Shown here: positions 14,618 through 16,424 of the stretch, in pieces
Layout: the number at the start of each line of letters is the position of its first letter
Numbering within the stretch: the first letter of the stretch is position 1
NCBI GenBank assembly: GCA_003228965.1
Contig: QIGP01000301.1
Location: 1-16,424, forward strand
DNA length: 16,424 nt
Direction of reading: 5' to 3'
Origin: Gammaproteobacteria bacterium
GTDB taxonomy: Bacteria > Pseudomonadota > Gammaproteobacteria > Steroidobacterales > SZUA-146
Notes under the pieces: generated by a model
What the model saw: the letters and a program-made list of their open reading frames with translations, nothing else
Told to the model about the DNA's origin: nothing
Database searches by the model: none
Translations under genes and position numbers: made by a program

Positions 14618-16424
14618 ATGATAATCCCTGAGGCAAAAAACGCACCCGTACGCGCGTTCATTTCCTACGCCTGGGAGGACGACGAGTATCGTGAGTGGGT
14701 AGCCCAATTGGGATCACAGCTTCGTGCGGATGGCGTTGATGCGCGCCTCGACCGTTGGCATATGCTAAAAGGTCAAACTATTCCAGAGTTTATGAACAGC
14801 GAGGTACGACTAGCAGACAAGGTGCTAGTCCTCTGCTCTCCGAAATACCAGGAGAAAGTGCATGCGATGGAAGACGGCGGCTCTTCTACCGGATCGGGGT
14901 GGGAAAGCATGTTGCTGAGTAGTCATATGTTCTCGCAAGATGCTCGAAGCAAAGCTATGGTTGTTCTGGCACGAGGCGAATTGAAGGACTCTTTACCATC
15001 TTATTTACAGGGATTACCGTATACAGACCTTAGGCCGGCTGGCGATGATACTCGTCTCCACCAGAACTATAAATTACTGCTGCAAAGTTTAACAGAGACA
15101 ACCGAAGCCCCGCCGCCTTTAGGGTTAATACAGAAAGCTCAACAGCCGGCTTCTGCAGCGCCTCTCTTTGGTGGACGCCGTTTGGACGCGTTAGCCACTG
15201 ACAGGAGCATACTCCCGCCTGTCGTTACCCTACCGACGCTGCATCGGATGCCTTACCGTTCTTTGGGTAGCCGTTTTGCCGGTCGTATCGAACCACTATG
15301 GGACCTTCATGATCTGCTAAACGAAGACGATACCGCCGTCGTTGATGGTATCGGGGTCGTGATGGGGACCGGAGGGTTGGGTAAGACGCAACTGGCGACC
15401 GAGTACGTCCACCGATTCAGCAACTACTACCCCGGTGGAGTGTTCTGGACCGATGCCAATCTGGGTTTATCAACGGTTATTCAACAAATTTCTGTAAGTG
15501 GTCGTATTGCCATTGACGGCACGTTACCAGTTGAACATCAGTGTGAAGCTCTCTGGCAGAGCCTTGGAAAAACGCAAGCTCCCATACTCATTGTTTTTGA
15601 TAACTTCTCAGAAACCGAGGCGTTAGAACCTTGGTTACCAGTAGGCGCGAACCTAAAAGCGCTGGTAACTACACGCCGTCGAGATCTGGCTTATCCTAGG
15701 GTTTCACTGGCATACATGGACAACGAGGAGGGACTGGAGCTGCTCAATAGTGGTGAGCGTATTTTTGGTTCTGAAGCAAAGCCGCTGATTGAGGCACTGG
15801 GTGGCTTGCCACTAGCACTAGAACTTTCCTGCAATTTTCTCAACCGAAGACAAACACTTGACATTGATACGCTGTTGGCACAAATCGCTGAACTAGGCGA
15901 GTTAGCCGCGCTCAATGAGTTTACCGAGCACTATAAGAACGAACTGCCAACAGCGCATGAGAAAGCCGTCGGTGCAACGATTCAGTTAAGTTGGGACCTA
16001 GCCTCAGCAAGAGAACAGCATTTGCTCGCGCTAATGGCGATGTTGGCACCGTCACCGGCACCACGGAGAATGTTGAAGCGTGCTTTGGGCAACGCTTCGG
16101 ACTCTGTGCTCACGAACTCGGTGGACAGTGGCATCTCTGATCTGGAAAGGCTTTCGCTTGTGGAACTTGATGAAGATTATGATCCCCAGATGCACCGACT
16201 GCTGAGAGGTTTCGTATGTATGCAGAGCTGTTCAGATACTGAAAAGATCAAGACGCAAGCCATCAAGGCCGTGATGGAGGAGCTCTCACGCTCCAGCGAC
16301 GAAACTGACACCGCCGCGTTGACTGAGCTTGAAAAAATATTGCCCCATGGCCAAGCGATATTGGAAAGTGAGATCGGTGAGCCCGAACAGGTCATCGACA
16401 TCGCGCACTGTATTTTATTGCACC
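14618..16424 (+). CDS. SEFIR domain-NB-ARC (STAND) NTPase, probable defence protein, 3'-truncated by window
   Basis: The frame is open for 602 codons from ATG 14618 (the in-frame TGA at 14612-14614 fixes this start) and runs off the window. Residues about 10-160 form a SEFIR/TIR-like domain: RAFISYAWEDDEYREWVAQL, then GVDARLDRWHMLKGQTIPEF and ADKVLVLCSPKY, the spacing of SEFIR proteins. A linker rich in Pro and Ala (about 160-215) leads to the NB-ARC core. Its Walker A is MGTGGLGKT (249-257), Walker B ILIVFDN (D328), the sensor ALVTTRRRDL, and GLPLAL is at 396-401. A winged-helix-like part has MHRLLR at 525-530 in the place of the MHD motif. TPR-type repeats usually follow in such proteins and probably lie past the end. 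STAND proteins sense phage products, and SEFIR domains in bacterial defence deplete NAD+; that role is inferred. Confidence 0.88.
   Translation, partial: MIIPEAKNAPVRAFISYAWEDDEYREWVAQLGSQLRADGVDARLDRWHMLKGQTIPEFMNSEVRLADKVLVLCSPKYQEKVHAMEDGGSSTGSGWESMLLSSHMFSQDARSKAMVVLARGELKDSLPSYLQGLPYTDLRPAGDDTRLHQNYKLLLQSLTETTEAPPPLGLIQKAQQPASAAPLFGGRRLDALATDRSILPPVVTLPTLHRMPYRSLGSRFAGRIEPLWDLHDLLNEDDTAVVDGIGVVMGTGGLGKTQLATEYVHRFSNYYPGGVFWTDANLGLSTVIQQISVSGRIAIDGTLPVEHQCEALWQSLGKTQAPILIVFDNFSETEALEPWLPVGANLKALVTTRRRDLAYPRVSLAYMDNEEGLELLNSGERIFGSEAKPLIEALGGLPLALELSCNFLNRRQTLDIDTLLAQIAELGELAALNEFTEHYKNELPTAHEKAVGATIQLSWDLASAREQHLLALMAMLAPSPAPRRMLKRALGNASDSVLTNSVDSGISDLERLSLVELDEDYDPQMHRLLRGFVCMQSCSDTEKIKTQAIKAVMEELSRSSDETDTAALTELEKILPHGQAILESEIGEPEQVIDIAHCILLH

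Noticed and set aside
14476..14707. Minus-strand frames opposite the start of the SEFIR gene
   Set aside because: The plus strand codes for a clear SEFIR domain here; the antisense frames are short and hydrophobic by chance.
1..16424. CRISPR arrays, tRNA or rRNA genes
   Set aside because: No regularly spaced direct repeats, cloverleaf-like sequences or rRNA signatures were seen on reading either strand.

Overview
The window looks like a chromosomal stretch of a gammaproteobacterium, probably marine. The evidence is an E. coli-type pspF // pspA-pspB-pspC arrangement with a sigma-54 promoter, a Na+-coupled NSS-family transporter, secreted lipoproteins with classical lipoboxes, and a DUF6174-like remnant. 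GC content looks balanced by eye. No genus can be assigned from the sequence alone.

Layout. (1) 2-2317: a HerA/FtsK-like ATPase whose start lies before the window. It is followed by about 500 bp without an intact gene, which may hold a decayed minus-strand gene. (2) 2819-6087: a complete phage-shock-protein module. pspF (minus) diverges from a sigma-54-controlled pspA-pspB-(short pspC paralogue)-pspC-(87-aa membrane coiled-coil protein) operon. The module ends in strong hairpins shared with a convergent sodium:neurotransmitter-type symporter gene (6217-7578, minus). (3) 7841-10996: a partly eroded catabolic cluster. It holds a 25-codon scar matching the N-terminus of a hydantoinase/oxoprolinase (HyuA-like), an intact FAD-dependent DAO-family oxidoreductase, an internally deleted HpcH/HpaI aldolase remnant, and an intact methylmalonate-semialdehyde dehydrogenase (mmsA). 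(4) 11009-13184: secreted proteins. These are a thermonuclease-fold lipoprotein, a DUF6174-like remnant without its N-terminus, and a PQQ-glucose-dehydrogenase-like beta-propeller lipoprotein. (5) 13189-16424: a mobile/accessory edge. It has an rve-type integrase fragment, an IS6-family insertion sequence with recognisable but imperfect ends, and then a large open frame that runs off the window. That frame encodes an N-terminal SEFIR (TIR-like) domain followed by an NB-ARC/STAND NTPase.

The most interesting element is the SEFIR-NB-ARC gene, a likely anti-phage or cell-suicide STAND sensor lying about 125 bp from an IS6 copy. The second theme is repeated gene truncation between about 7.8 and 13.4 kb (HyuA scar, aldolase, DUF6174, integrase), suggesting repeated deletions between genes that still look functional. 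The psp operon is well preserved and carries an extra PspC-domain protein and an unusual fifth member whose tail resembles that of PspC.
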